Source of the DNA: Domibacillus enclensis | Lineage (GTDB): Bacteria > Bacillota > Bacilli > Bacillales > Domibacillaceae | Assembly: GCF_900156125.1 (NCBI RefSeq) | Contig: NZ_FTLX01000008.1 | Location: 62,001 to 126,000, forward strand | DNA: 64,000 bases | Reading direction: 5' to 3' | Part shown: positions 44,838-52,407 of the stretch, in pieces | Position numbering within the stretch: the stretch's first letter is position 1 | Layout: each line of letters starts with the position of its first letter | Notes under the pieces: generated by a model | What the model was told of the DNA's origin: nothing | Database searches by the model: none | Seen by the model: the letters and a program-made list of their open reading frames with translations, nothing else | Program-made: the position numbers and the translations under genes

Positions 44838-44868
44838 CGTGTTTTCCACCTTTCGTTCATAAGAAAAA

Positions 44869-44898
44869 CGATGCCAATTCCAGGCGGAAGCGGCATCG
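44869..44898 (-). terminator. Terminator-like hairpin directly upstream of yheB
   Basis: On the minus strand CGATGCC-N16-GGCATCG is followed by TTTTTCTT, only about 15 bp before the yheB ribosome site. No promoter fits between them, so it may be an attenuator. A second hairpin, CCCGCTT-N10-AAGCGGG, is at 44911-44934. Confidence 0.65.
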
Positions 44899-44939
44899 CG
44901 TGACCGTATTCCCGCTTCAGCTTTCCTAAGCGGGGAAAA

Positions 44940-44963
44940 GAATCCTCCGCTTGTGGAAGATTC
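44940..44963 (-). terminator. Terminator of the CstR-like gene
   Basis: On the minus strand GAATCTTCC-acaagc-GGAGGATTC (one wobble) is followed by four T. Confidence 0.7.
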
Positions 44964-44966
44964 AGG

Positions 44967-45230
44967 TTATCTGCTTTTCACAATCATATTGACCGCTTCT
45001 TGAATGGCATCGTCCGCGTTCTGGCCGCTTTCATGTGCGTCACGAATGCAGGATTCCAGGTTTTGTGCCACGATCAATCCGATAGAGCGATCTACGGCGG
45101 AACGGATGGCGGATAGCTGTGTGACAACATCACGGCAATCTTTTTCATCCTCCACCATTTTTATGACTCCGCGCACTTGTCCTTCAATGCGGCTGAGCCG
45201 GTTTTTCACATCGCGGTTATACGTCTTCAT
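44967..45230 (-). CDS. CsoR-family repressor, CstR-like (persulfide sensor type)
   Basis: All-helical DUF156 repressor of 87 residues. Copper-sensing CsoR uses Cys-His-Cys; here the residues are Cys32, Asn57 and Cys61. The sequence around them (EDEKDCRDVVTQLSAIRS and GLIVAQNLESCI) and the ending EAVNMIVKSR closely follow S. aureus CstR, which senses per- and polysulfides through its two cysteines. A role in sulfide control is therefore more likely than copper sensing. No cst-type sulfur genes are adjacent. GGAGAG precedes the ATG. Confidence 0.82.
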   Translation of the reverse strand: MKTYNRDVKNRLSRIEGQVRGVIKMVEDEKDCRDVVTQLSAIRSAVDRSIGLIVAQNLESCIRDAHESGQNADDAIQEAVNMIVKSR

Positions 45231-45364
45231 TCTAATCTCTCCGTTCTAATCTCCTTTTGCACTTCAACCAACTTCATTTGCGTATAAATAGTATAGCATA
45301 TCGACTAAAAAAACGCTTGTCACAGCCGATGCCACTGGAGGAAACAACTACCTGCACGCTCACA

Positions 45365-45394
45365 GGCATAAAGAGGGGCGTTCAATCCATACTA
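45365..45394 (+). promoter_or_regulatory. Sigma-G type promoter of the SASP gene
   Basis: GGCATA (45365-45370) and CATACTA (45388-45394) with a 17-bp spacer fit the forespore sigma-G/F pattern. Transcription would begin near 45401, about 100 bases before the start codon. Confidence 0.7.
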
Positions 45395-45408
45395 GTAACA
45401 CAATCACA

Positions 45409-45471
45409 TCGGGTCTTATCCGGCAGCCCGGACGGTCTTGATCGCGGCGGTGCAACTCCGTCAGTACCCGG
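45409..45471 (+). promoter_or_regulatory. Structured leader of the SASP mRNA
   Basis: The leader can close CGGGT (45410-45414) on ACCCG (45466-45470) around a TCCGG-cagc-CCGGA hairpin (45419-45432) and a CGG/CCG arm. It is GC-rich and longer than usual for SASP mRNAs. I recognise no known riboswitch class. Confidence 0.4.
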
Positions 45472-45500
45472 CCAATTAAACTAAGGGAGATGAACAAGTT

Positions 45501-45704
45501 ATGCCAAACAACAACAGCTCAAACCAGCTAGTCGCACCGGGAGCACAGCAAGCCATCGACCAAATGAAATATGAAATCGCTTCTGAATTCGGCGTTCAGC
45601 TAGGTGCAGATGCAACGTCACGCGCCAACGGTTCAGTGGGCGGCGAAATCACGAAGCGTCTTGTTCAAATGGCCGAGCAGCAATTAAGCGGCTACCAGAA
45701 ATAA
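45501..45704 (+). CDS. Alpha/beta-type small acid-soluble spore protein
   Basis: 67 residues with the family core: [39 protein letters not shown]. The EIASEFG segment contains the GPR protease cleavage site. These proteins coat and protect spore DNA and serve as amino-acid stores at germination. AAGGGAGATG lies upstream, the promoter is sigma-G-like and a strong terminator follows. B. subtilis sspB lies in the yhe region, so this is probably its counterpart, but the paralogues are too alike to assign a letter. Confidence 0.95.
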   Translation: MPNNNSSNQLVAPGAQQAIDQMKYEIASEFGVQLGADATSRANGSVGGEITKRLVQMAEQQLSGYQK

Positions 45705-45719
45705 TTCATTGATGGAAGG

Positions 45720-45747
45720 GAACCCGCCTCAAATAGGAGGCGGGTTC
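45720..45747. terminator. Terminator of the SASP gene
   Basis: Perfect 11-bp stem GAACCCGCCTC (45720-45730 with 45737-45747) followed by T residues; convergent with fumC. Confidence 0.92.
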
Positions 45748-45751
45748 TTTT

Positions 45752-47149
45752 TCATTTCTTTTTCTTTTTTTCAGGCAGGTTGACCATCTTTTCAGGCACA
45801 ATCCACTCGTCATATTGCTCGGCTGTGACTAAGCCCGATGCCATCGCGGCTTCTTTTAGCGTTGTTCCTTTTTGATGGGCAGACTTGGCAATAGAAGCTG
45901 CTTTTTCGTAACCAATATGAGGATTTAATGCCGTCACCAGCATGAGAGACTGCTCCATCAGTTCTTTGATCCGTTCTACATTCGCTTCAATTCCAGCGGC
46001 ACAGCGTTCGTCAAAAGAGGAAATCGCATCCGCTAATAATCGAATGGACTGCAGAGTATTGTATACGATTACCGGCTTAAACACATTTAACTCAAAGTTC
46101 CCCTGACTGGCCGCAAACCCGACTGCTGCGTCATTCCCCATCACCTGCACAACGGCCATCGTCAACGCCTCACTTTGTGTCGGGTTTACTTTCCCAGGCA
46201 TAATCGAGCTGCCTGGCTCATTGGCCGGGATTGTCAGCTCGCCAATTCCGCTTCTCGGTCCGCTTGACAGCCACCGCACGTCGTTAGCGATCTTCATGAC
46301 ATCCGCAGCCAGCGCTTTTAAAGCGCCATGAAAAAAAACAATTTCATCGTGGCTGGTCAAAGCATGGAATTTGTTAGATGATGATACAAAGGGCCAGCCC
46401 GTTTGCTTTTTTAGTTGACGGGCCGTTTCCTCGCCGAATGCTGAGTCTGCATTAATGCCTGTGCCGACCGCTGTCCCGCCAATTGCCAGCGGAAGCAGCC
46501 CTTTTTCAGCTTGTTCAATCATTTTCTCGGACCGGACAATCATATGACGCCAGCCCGATATCTCCTGTCCAAGTGACAATGGCGTTGCATCCTGTAAATG
46601 CGTACGGCCAATTTTGATTACATTCATAAAAGCTTTTTCCTTTTTCTTCAATGTTTTTTTAAAGTGCTTTAACGCCGGCTTCAGCCGTTTTTCCGTTTCT
46701 TCATAAAGCGCTATATGCATCGCTGTCGGAAAAGTATCATTGGAGCTCTGGGACATATTCACATCGTCATTCGGATGAATGAAGCCTTCTTTTCCGGCAA
46801 TCTCAGCGGCGCGTCTTGCTACAACTTCATTGACGTTCATATTCGACTGTGTTCCGCTTCCTGTCTGCCATACGGATAGCGGAAAATGATCGGCACTCAC
46901 CTCTCCACTCAATAAATCATCGCAGGCAGCGGAAATTGCGCTTACCTTTTCCTCCGGGAGCATGCCGAGATCCCCGTTCACTATGGCTGCCGCTTTTTTC
47001 AAATGGGCAAAGGCATAGATCATTTCAACGGGCATTTTTTCCGTGCCGATCGGAAAATTTTCCAGACTCCGCTGTGTTTGTGCTCCCCAATATTTATCAG
47101 AAGATACCTTTATTTCACCAATGGTATCCCTCTCAACTCGATATTTCAT
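45752..47149 (-). CDS. fumC: Class II fumarate hydratase
   Basis: Iron-independent fumarase of the TCA cycle, 465 residues (called citG in B. subtilis). The fumarase/aspartase signature [11 protein letters not shown] near residue 320, [12 protein letters not shown], the substrate-binding [11 protein letters not shown] and [16 protein letters not shown] are complete. A lysine-rich tail LPEKKKKK is unusual but short. AAGGAGGG precedes the ATG. It is a single-gene unit between the SASP terminator and the transporter operon. Confidence 0.95.
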   Translation of the reverse strand: MKYRVERDTIGEIKVSSDKYWGAQTQRSLENFPIGTEKMPVEMIYAFAHLKKAAAIVNGDLGMLPEEKVSAISAACDDLLSGEVSADHFPLSVWQTGSGTQSNMNVNEVVARRAAEIAGKEGFIHPNDDVNMSQSSNDTFPTAMHIALYEETEKRLKPALKHFKKTLKKKEKAFMNVIKIGRTHLQDATPLSLGQEISGWRHMIVRSEKMIEQAEKGLLPLAIGGTAVGTGINADSAFGEETARQLKKQTGWPFVSSSNKFHALTSHDEIVFFHGALKALAADVMKIANDVRWLSSGPRSGIGELTIPANEPGSSIMPGKVNPTQSEALTMAVVQVMGNDAAVGFAASQGNFELNVFKPVIVYNTLQSIRLLADAISSFDERCAAGIEANVERIKELMEQSLMLVTALNPHIGYEKAASIAKSAHQKGTTLKEAAMASGLVTAEQYDEWIVPEKMVNLPEKKKKK

Positions 47150-47255
47150 TATGTACCCTCCTTTAAATCGCTGCTCTTCTCACTTTTCCCGAATTTTCTT
47201 TCTTCATGCCTTTAACAAGAAAAAAAGCGTTCCGCTCATGCGAAACGCTTCTTGC

Positions 47256-48812
47256 TCAATTTAATAATCCTTCTTCCTGCAAAAATTCTTCGGCGACTTC
47301 TTCATATTTCTTGCCGTCAATGTCTACCCGCTTGTTTAATTCCTGCATGCGTTCATCATCAATTTTGCCAGCCAGCCTATTCAGCATCTCTTCAAGCTCG
47401 GGGTGCTCTTCCAACACTTCGCCGCGCACGACAGGGATCGCATAATAAGGAGGGAAAAACTGCTTATCATCCTCCAGCACCTTTAAATCAAACGCCTGAA
47501 TACGTCCATCTGTTGTGTACGCATCAATCGCGTCCACTTCATTGTTTTTTATGGCACTGTACATAATGCCAGTATCTAATGTTTGTGTTGAGGCAAAATC
47601 AAGTCCGTACACGTTTTGAAGTCCCGGATAGCCGTCCGGACGCTCTAAAAATTCCGGCTCTGAGCCGAACCGCATGTCCTTTGCATACGGCTGGAGCTGA
47701 GAAATGGTTTCAATGCCGTACCGTTCAGCATCTGCCTGACGGATCGTGACTGAATACGTATTATTGAATCCGATCGGGTCAAGCAGCTGAAGATCGAATT
47801 CTTCATTAAACCGCTGCTTCGCATAATCGTATACTTCCTCCGGATCATTGCTGTCGATTTCCTCTTTTAAATAGTTGATTAAAATCGTTCCTGTATACTC
47901 AACCGACATATCATAGGACCCTTGCTTTAATCCGTCAAACACACCGGCCGAACCGCTGATAAACGACTCATAATTTACATTTAAGTCGGTTTCTTCTTCA
48001 ATAAGCTTTCCATATACATGAACAAGTATTTCCTGTTCGGTAAACGATTTTCCGGTAATGGTAATCGTATTGCCTGATTGTCCACCGCTAATAAAAGGCC
48101 AGACGACCATACCGATAAACAAAACGGCTACCGCTCCGGCTATCGCATAGGTCATGCGGCGGCTGCGCTTGCCTTTTTTCTGCAGCGCTTCTGTTGATGA
48201 ATTGTATTCAATTCTTTTTAAGACAAAGTCAAGAATAATGGCAATAAGCGCCGCCGGGATCGCTCCTGCTAAAATAAGCCCCGAATTGTACGTTTGCAGC
48301 CCGCGGAAAATTAAATCCCCCAGTCCGCCTGCGCCGATCAAACCGGCAATTGTGGCCACCCCTACAATTAACACCGTCGCGGTTCTGACACCGCCCATAA
48401 TGACCTTCATCGCAAGCGGCATTTCCACCATCCACAGCACCTGCCGGCTGGTCATCCCCATGCCGACACCCGCTTCTACCGTTGATCGATCGACACCTGT
48501 AATACCCAAATATGTATTTCGTAAAATAGGCAGAAGACCGTAGATCGTTAAGGCGATAATCGCTGGCGCTTTTCCTGTTCCAATAAACGGGACAAGAAAC
48601 ACAAGCAGTGCTAAGCTCGGAATTGTTTGAAATACTGCTGTAATTCCGATAATGGGCTCAGCAATTTTTTTATGACGGGTTAAATAAATTCCGAGAGGCA
48701 CGGATATGAGGATCGCAAGGCCAATTGAAATTAACGACAAATATAAATGTTCAAGAATGAGCTGCCATATTTCGGCCCATCTCGTTGTAAAAGCATCCAC
48801 TGTCTGATTCAC
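47256..48812 (-). CDS. Fused ABC permease and substrate-binding protein (OpuC/EgtU type)
   Basis: 518 residues. The N-terminal part (about 1-215) is a BPD_transp_1 permease with EAA-loop VGMGMTSRQVLWMVEMPLAMKVIMGGVRTA. After a linking helix (about 218-237) comes an OpuAC-type binding domain (about 248-518) with GKSFTEQEILVHVYGKLI and DTGIMYSAIKNNEVDAIDAYTTDGRI. Osmolytes such as betaine, carnitine or choline are the standard guess; the same fused design occurs in ergothioneine importers (EgtU). The GTG start has no ribosome site; a six-codon frame (48817-48837) with GGAGG before it ends four bases earlier. Confidence 0.85.
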   Translation of the reverse strand: MNQTVDAFTTRWAEIWQLILEHLYLSLISIGLAILISVPLGIYLTRHKKIAEPIIGITAVFQTIPSLALLVFLVPFIGTGKAPAIIALTIYGLLPILRNTYLGITGVDRSTVEAGVGMGMTSRQVLWMVEMPLAMKVIMGGVRTATVLIVGVATIAGLIGAGGLGDLIFRGLQTYNSGLILAGAIPAALIAIILDFVLKRIEYNSSTEALQKKGKRSRRMTYAIAGAVAVLFIGMVVWPFISGGQSGNTITITGKSFTEQEILVHVYGKLIEEETDLNVNYESFISGSAGVFDGLKQGSYDMSVEYTGTILINYLKEEIDSNDPEEVYDYAKQRFNEEFDLQLLDPIGFNNTYSVTIRQADAERYGIETISQLQPYAKDMRFGSEPEFLERPDGYPGLQNVYGLDFASTQTLDTGIMYSAIKNNEVDAIDAYTTDGRIQAFDLKVLEDDKQFFPPYYAIPVVRGEVLEEHPELEEMLNRLAGKIDDERMQELNKRVDIDGKKYEEVAEEFLQEEGLLN

Positions 48813-48816
48813 TAAA

Positions 48817-48837
48817 TTAAGCGTAAAAATAAGTCAT
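48817..48837 (-). CDS. Six-codon leader frame before the permease gene
   Basis: ATG-led frame MTYFYA with the strong site GGAGGAGGG just before it. Its stop is four bases ahead of the permease GTG, which itself lacks a ribosome site. This is the layout of translational re-initiation, but a sequencing error or unusual start codon is possible too. Confidence 0.35.
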   Translation of the reverse strand: MTYFYA

Positions 48838-48846
48838 CCCTCCTCC

Positions 48847-49962
48847 TTAAGCAAATTGATTGGAAATGTGCCGGACGATACTGGCACGGTTGATCATTCC
48901 TTGTACGCGGTTTTGTTCATCTGTCACGACAATAAAGCTGAGTGGCGACTGATTAATCATATCGAGTGCTGTTTCCGGATCATCCAGATGATTCATCACA
49001 GGCACTTGCACTTTTTCAATGTCACGAAGGGTCATGTCTTCATTCGAATAATACTTCTGAAGATCCCATATCCCGACCACACCGTGGTACTGGCGCTGGT
49101 TGTCGACAATAATTAAGCTGTCGACCCGTTTTTGGCGCATCAGCTTCAAGGCGGCAGCAATTCCTCTTTCCGGCGATGCCGTAACCGGTGATGTCATTAA
49201 CAGCTCCAATGCCGGAAGAGACATCGTATCCTGCTGCATGCGGTCTTCTCCGATAAACTGCCGAACAAAATCGTTGGCTGGATGGCGAAGAATGCGCTCA
49301 GGGGTATCTAATTGGACAACTTCGCCCCCTTGCATAATACAAATTCTGTCAGCGATCTTAAGCGCTTCATCCATATCGTGCGTCACAAATACGATCGTTT
49401 TTTTAATTTCACTTTGCAGACGCACCAGCTCATCCTGCAGCTGCTCGCGGCTGATCGGATCAAGCGCACTGAATGGTTCATCCATTAAAATAATGTTCGG
49501 CTCAGCGGCCATGGCACGAATAACCCCAATCCGCTGCTGCTGTCCGCCGGAGAGTTCAGACGGATAACGGTCTCCAAAAACCGCCGGGTCGAGTCCAACA
49601 AGATGCATGAGCTCGGTTACTTTTTCGCTGTACTTGGTTTCTTCCCATTTCTTCAGCTTCGGCACGAGACCGACATTTTCTTTAATCGTCATATGAGGCA
49701 TAAGCCCGATTTGTTGAATGACGTAGCCGATGTCCCGCCGGAGCTGAACCGGGTTGATTTTTGAAATGTTTTTTCCATCAATGGTAATCGTACCGCTCGA
49801 TGGGTCAATCAAACGGTTGATCATCTTCATCGTGGTCGTTTTCCCGCACCCGCTGGGACCAATTAATACAAATAGTTCCCCAGCCTCTACCTTTAAATTG
49901 ATTTTTTTCAGCGCTTCAAATCCATCCGGATACTTTTTTGATACTTCATTAAATTCGATCAA
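48847..49962 (-). CDS. ABC transporter ATPase with CBS domains (OpuCA/EgtV type)
   Basis: 371 residues: Walker A GPSGCGKTTTMKMINRL, signature LSGGQQQRIGVIRA, Walker B ILMDEPFSALDP, His switch VTHDMDEALK, then two C-terminal CBS domains (about 250-370) that in OpuA/OpuC sense ionic strength or nucleotides. TTG 49962 has GGGAGG at a correct distance; the GTG three codons upstream overlaps that site. First gene of the transporter operon. Upstream are four phased GTCAT repeats. Confidence 0.88.
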   Translation of the reverse strand: MIEFNEVSKKYPDGFEALKKINLKVEAGELFVLIGPSGCGKTTTMKMINRLIDPSSGTITIDGKNISKINPVQLRRDIGYVIQQIGLMPHMTIKENVGLVPKLKKWEETKYSEKVTELMHLVGLDPAVFGDRYPSELSGGQQQRIGVIRAMAAEPNIILMDEPFSALDPISREQLQDELVRLQSEIKKTIVFVTHDMDEALKIADRICIMQGGEVVQLDTPERILRHPANDFVRQFIGEDRMQQDTMSLPALELLMTSPVTASPERGIAAALKLMRQKRVDSLIIVDNQRQYHGVVGIWDLQKYYSNEDMTLRDIEKVQVPVMNHLDDPETALDMINQSPLSFIVVTDEQNRVQGMINRASIVRHISNQFA

Positions 49963-50020
49963 AGCACGCACCTCCCTTTCTATCTATTTCCCTATGCCAA
50001 TAGAGAGAAAACATAAATTC

Positions 50021-50055
50021 GTCATATTCCGTCATTTTTTTGTCATTTTTGTCAT
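50021..50055. repeat. Four phased GTCAT repeats between opu-type operon and peptide gene
   Basis: GTCAT occurs at 50021, 50031, 50042 and 50051, that is, with spacings of 10, 11 and 9 bp. On the minus strand they read ATGAC(A/G), lying just upstream of the transporter operon. Confidence 0.65.
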
Positions 50056-50066
50056 GTGGGTATGTG

Positions 50067-50091
50067 GTTTAAGCTTCCGCATTTGGGGAAT
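50067..50091 (+). promoter_or_regulatory. Sigma-B type promoter
   Basis: GTTTAA (50067-50072) and GGGAAT (50086-50091) with a 13-bp spacer, an exact fit to the general-stress sigma-B consensus, 37 bp before the 22-aa gene. Confidence 0.75.
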
Positions 50092-50128
50092 ATTATTCGT
50101 ATCAATAAACAGTATGAGGTGAACGGAT

Positions 50129-50197
50129 ATGTTAAAAACAATTTTAATGGTGATTGGTGCAATCGTCGTAATTTCTTGGATTGTGTCCATGCTTTAA
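50129..50197 (+). CDS. 22-residue hydrophobic membrane peptide
   Basis: The product is a single hydrophobic helix: Met-Leu-Lys-Thr, then uninterrupted hydrophobic residues with one Trp, ending Ser-Met-Leu. GAGGTGAACGG precedes the ATG, a sigma-B-type promoter lies upstream and a strong terminator right after the stop. That full set of signals makes a real short gene likely. It could insert in the membrane as a regulator of a larger protein; there is no family I recognise. It is divergent from the transporter operon. Confidence 0.6.
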   Translation: MLKTILMVIGAIVVISWIVSML

Positions 50198-50200
50198 TTT

Positions 50201-50235
50201 AAAAAGCCTTCCCTTTAAAAACGGGAAGGCTTTTT
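50201..50235. terminator. Bidirectional terminator, peptide gene / leuD
   Basis: Perfect 13-bp stem AAAAAGCCTTCCC (50201-50213 with 50223-50235). Confidence 0.93.
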
Positions 50236-50236
50236 T

Positions 50237-50836
50237 TCAGCTGTATTGCTTGCCGTACATTTTCTCTTCGTAACGGGCAATTCGTTGTTCTTCTGACAGG
50301 GTAACGGAAATTTCGTCCCAGCCGTTGATGAGCATTTTCTTCCAGTACGGGTCGATGTCAAAGTGCGCTTTAAAGCCGCTTTCATCACTGACAGATTGCT
50401 CTTCAAGGTTGATGTGAAGCTTGTAGCCCGGAACAGACGAGCGTTCGAGCAATGTTTCGACTTCATCGTCCGTTAATTTCACAGCGAGAATGCCATTTTT
50501 TACGCTATTATTGTAAAAAATGTCCGCATAGCTTGGCGCGATAATAATACGGAAGCCGTAATCCAAAAGTGCCCACGGAGCATGCTCACGTGATGAGCCG
50601 CAGCCAAAATTTTCACCTGCAACTAAAATATCAGAATCGGCGAATTTTGGATCGTTTAAAATAAAGTCTTCACGCTTATTGCCATCATCATCAAAGCGCC
50701 AATTGTAAAAAACGAACTGGCCAAAGCCCGCACGTTCGATTCGCTTTAAAAATTGCTTTGGAATAATTTGATCCGTATCAATGTTGGCCCGGTTGATGGG
50801 ACAAACAGTTCCTGTAAATTGATTAATCGGCTCCAT
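50237..50836 (-). CDS. leuD: LeuD, 3-isopropylmalate dehydratase small subunit
   Basis: 199 residues; swivel subunit that pairs with LeuC to isomerise isopropylmalate. Family motifs are NRANIDTDQIIPKQFLKRI, the GCGSSREHAPWAL loop and PSYADIFYNNSVKNG. AGGAGGGG precedes the ATG, 15 bp after leuC. Last gene of the ilv-leu operon. Confidence 0.96.
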   Translation of the reverse strand: MEPINQFTGTVCPINRANIDTDQIIPKQFLKRIERAGFGQFVFYNWRFDDDGNKREDFILNDPKFADSDILVAGENFGCGSSREHAPWALLDYGFRIIIAPSYADIFYNNSVKNGILAVKLTDDEVETLLERSSVPGYKLHINLEEQSVSDESGFKAHFDIDPYWKKMLINGWDEISVTLSEEQRIARYEEKMYGKQYS

Positions 50837-50851
50837 GCAAGCCCCTCCTTT

Positions 50852-52264
50852 TTATTGATTCACTCCCGAAAGTTCACGCACATCCGTAAAACGACCGGTT
50901 ACAGCTGCTGCAGCTGCCATAGACGGACTGACAAGATGGGTACGGGCACCGCTTCCTTGACGTCCTTCGAAATTGCGGTTTGATGTAGATGCACAGCGCT
51001 TGCCTGGTGGTACAATGTCATCGTTCATGGCAAGACACATCGAGCAGCCCGACTCGCGCCACTGGAAGCCGGCATCAATAAAGATTTGATCCAGTCCTTC
51101 TGCCTCTGCCTGCTGTTTAACCGTTTGGGAACCGGGAACAACAATCGCCGTTACGCTCTCCTGTACTTTACGGCCTTTTGCTACTTCTGCCGCAGCACGC
51201 AAATCGCTTAAACGGGAATTTGTGCAGGAGCCGATAAACACGTAATCTACCGGAATATCTGTTAATTTCGTTCCTGCTTCAAGACCCATGTAGTCAAGGG
51301 CTAGACGAACAGACTCTTTATCCGCTTCACGATCGAATTGATCAGGAGACGGAACAAAGCCTGAGATGCCGCTGCCCATCGCCGGATTGGTTCCCCATGT
51401 CATCTGCGGCTCAATGTCTGCTGCATCAATTTCGAGTGTTTTATCATATGAAGCACCTTCATCCGAAGCAAGAGAAAGCCATCGTTTCGCTGCTTCTTCA
51501 AAATCCTCTCCTTGAGGGGCATAGCGGCGTCCACGCAAATACTCCACTGTCGTCATATCCGGGCTGACCAGGCCTGCCCGCGCACCTGCTTCAATCGACA
51601 TATTGCAAATCGTCATGCGCTGCTCCATGGATAATGAACGGATCGCTTCACCTGTAAATTCCATCACATAGCCTGTACCGGCATTCACGCCGAATTTCGC
51701 AATAATGGCCAAAATAATATCCTTGGACTGAACGCCAAAGCCAAGCTTGCCGTTTACTTTAATTTGCAATGTTTTCGGCTGCTTTTGCCAGATCGTTTGC
51801 GTAGCGAGTACGTGCTCTACCTCACTTGTGCCGATCCCAAATGCAAGTGCTCCGAACGCTCCGTGAGTAGATGTATGGCTGTCGCCGCAAACAATCGTTT
51901 TGCCCGGCTGTGTTAAACCAAGCTGCGGTCCGATCACGTGAACAATTCCCTGGTCCGGGTGATCAATGTCCGCCAGTTCAATACCGAATTCGCGGCAGTT
52001 TTTCTGTAAGGTTTCCATTTGCGTTTTCGAAACCGGGTCACTTACAATGTGCCGGTTCACCGTTGGAACGTTATGGTCCATTGTTGCGTATGTTAAATCA
52101 GGCCGTCTGACGCGGCGGCCGTTCATGCGCAATCCTTCAAACGCCTGCGGTGATGTTACTTCATGAACAAGATGCAAGTCGATGTAAAGCAGATCTGGCT
52201 TTCCTTCTTCTCTGCTTACAACGTGGTTTTCCCAAATCTTTTCAATAACCGTTTTCTTCGTCAT
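50852..52264 (-). CDS. leuC: LeuC, 3-isopropylmalate dehydratase large subunit
   Basis: 470-residue aconitase-fold protein. The three cluster-binding cysteines lie in FIGSCTNSR and [24 protein letters not shown] is also complete. It starts 143 bp after leuB, the largest gap inside the operon, which holds a perfect 10-bp hairpin. Confidence 0.96.
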   Translation of the reverse strand: MTKKTVIEKIWENHVVSREEGKPDLLYIDLHLVHEVTSPQAFEGLRMNGRRVRRPDLTYATMDHNVPTVNRHIVSDPVSKTQMETLQKNCREFGIELADIDHPDQGIVHVIGPQLGLTQPGKTIVCGDSHTSTHGAFGALAFGIGTSEVEHVLATQTIWQKQPKTLQIKVNGKLGFGVQSKDIILAIIAKFGVNAGTGYVMEFTGEAIRSLSMEQRMTICNMSIEAGARAGLVSPDMTTVEYLRGRRYAPQGEDFEEAAKRWLSLASDEGASYDKTLEIDAADIEPQMTWGTNPAMGSGISGFVPSPDQFDREADKESVRLALDYMGLEAGTKLTDIPVDYVFIGSCTNSRLSDLRAAAEVAKGRKVQESVTAIVVPGSQTVKQQAEAEGLDQIFIDAGFQWRESGCSMCLAMNDDIVPPGKRCASTSNRNFEGRQGSGARTHLVSPSMAAAAAVTGRFTDVRELSGVNQ

Positions 52265-52357
52265 CGTACAGCCCCCCTCTTATGTGCGTATGATTTTAAT
52301 AGAATCTTTTTTCGCCCAATTTGTTTCTTCTCCAGTGGATAAAAAACGAGGACCCCG

Positions 52358-52386
52358 CCTTCCTTTGACAAATAGACAAAGGAAGG
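52358..52386. other. Intra-operon hairpin between leuB and leuC
   Basis: Perfect 10-bp stem CCTTCCTTTG (52358-52367 with 52377-52386), loop of nine, 22 bp after the leuB stop. On the minus strand a T run follows after nine bases. It could be a partial terminator or an mRNA-processing/stability element. Confidence 0.6.
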
Positions 52387-52407
52387 TTGAATCCACGTTG
52401 GCTTTTT

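Noticed and set aside
45320-45475. Cobalamin or SAM riboswitch suggested by GCCACTG and GGTGCAACTCC
   Set aside because: The motifs are in the wrong order, the rest of each consensus is missing, and the downstream gene is a spore protein.
45257-45484. Open frame of 75 codons upstream of the SASP gene
   Set aside because: No ribosome site, no recognisable protein, and it runs through the sigma-G-type promoter and the paired leader; better explained as non-coding.
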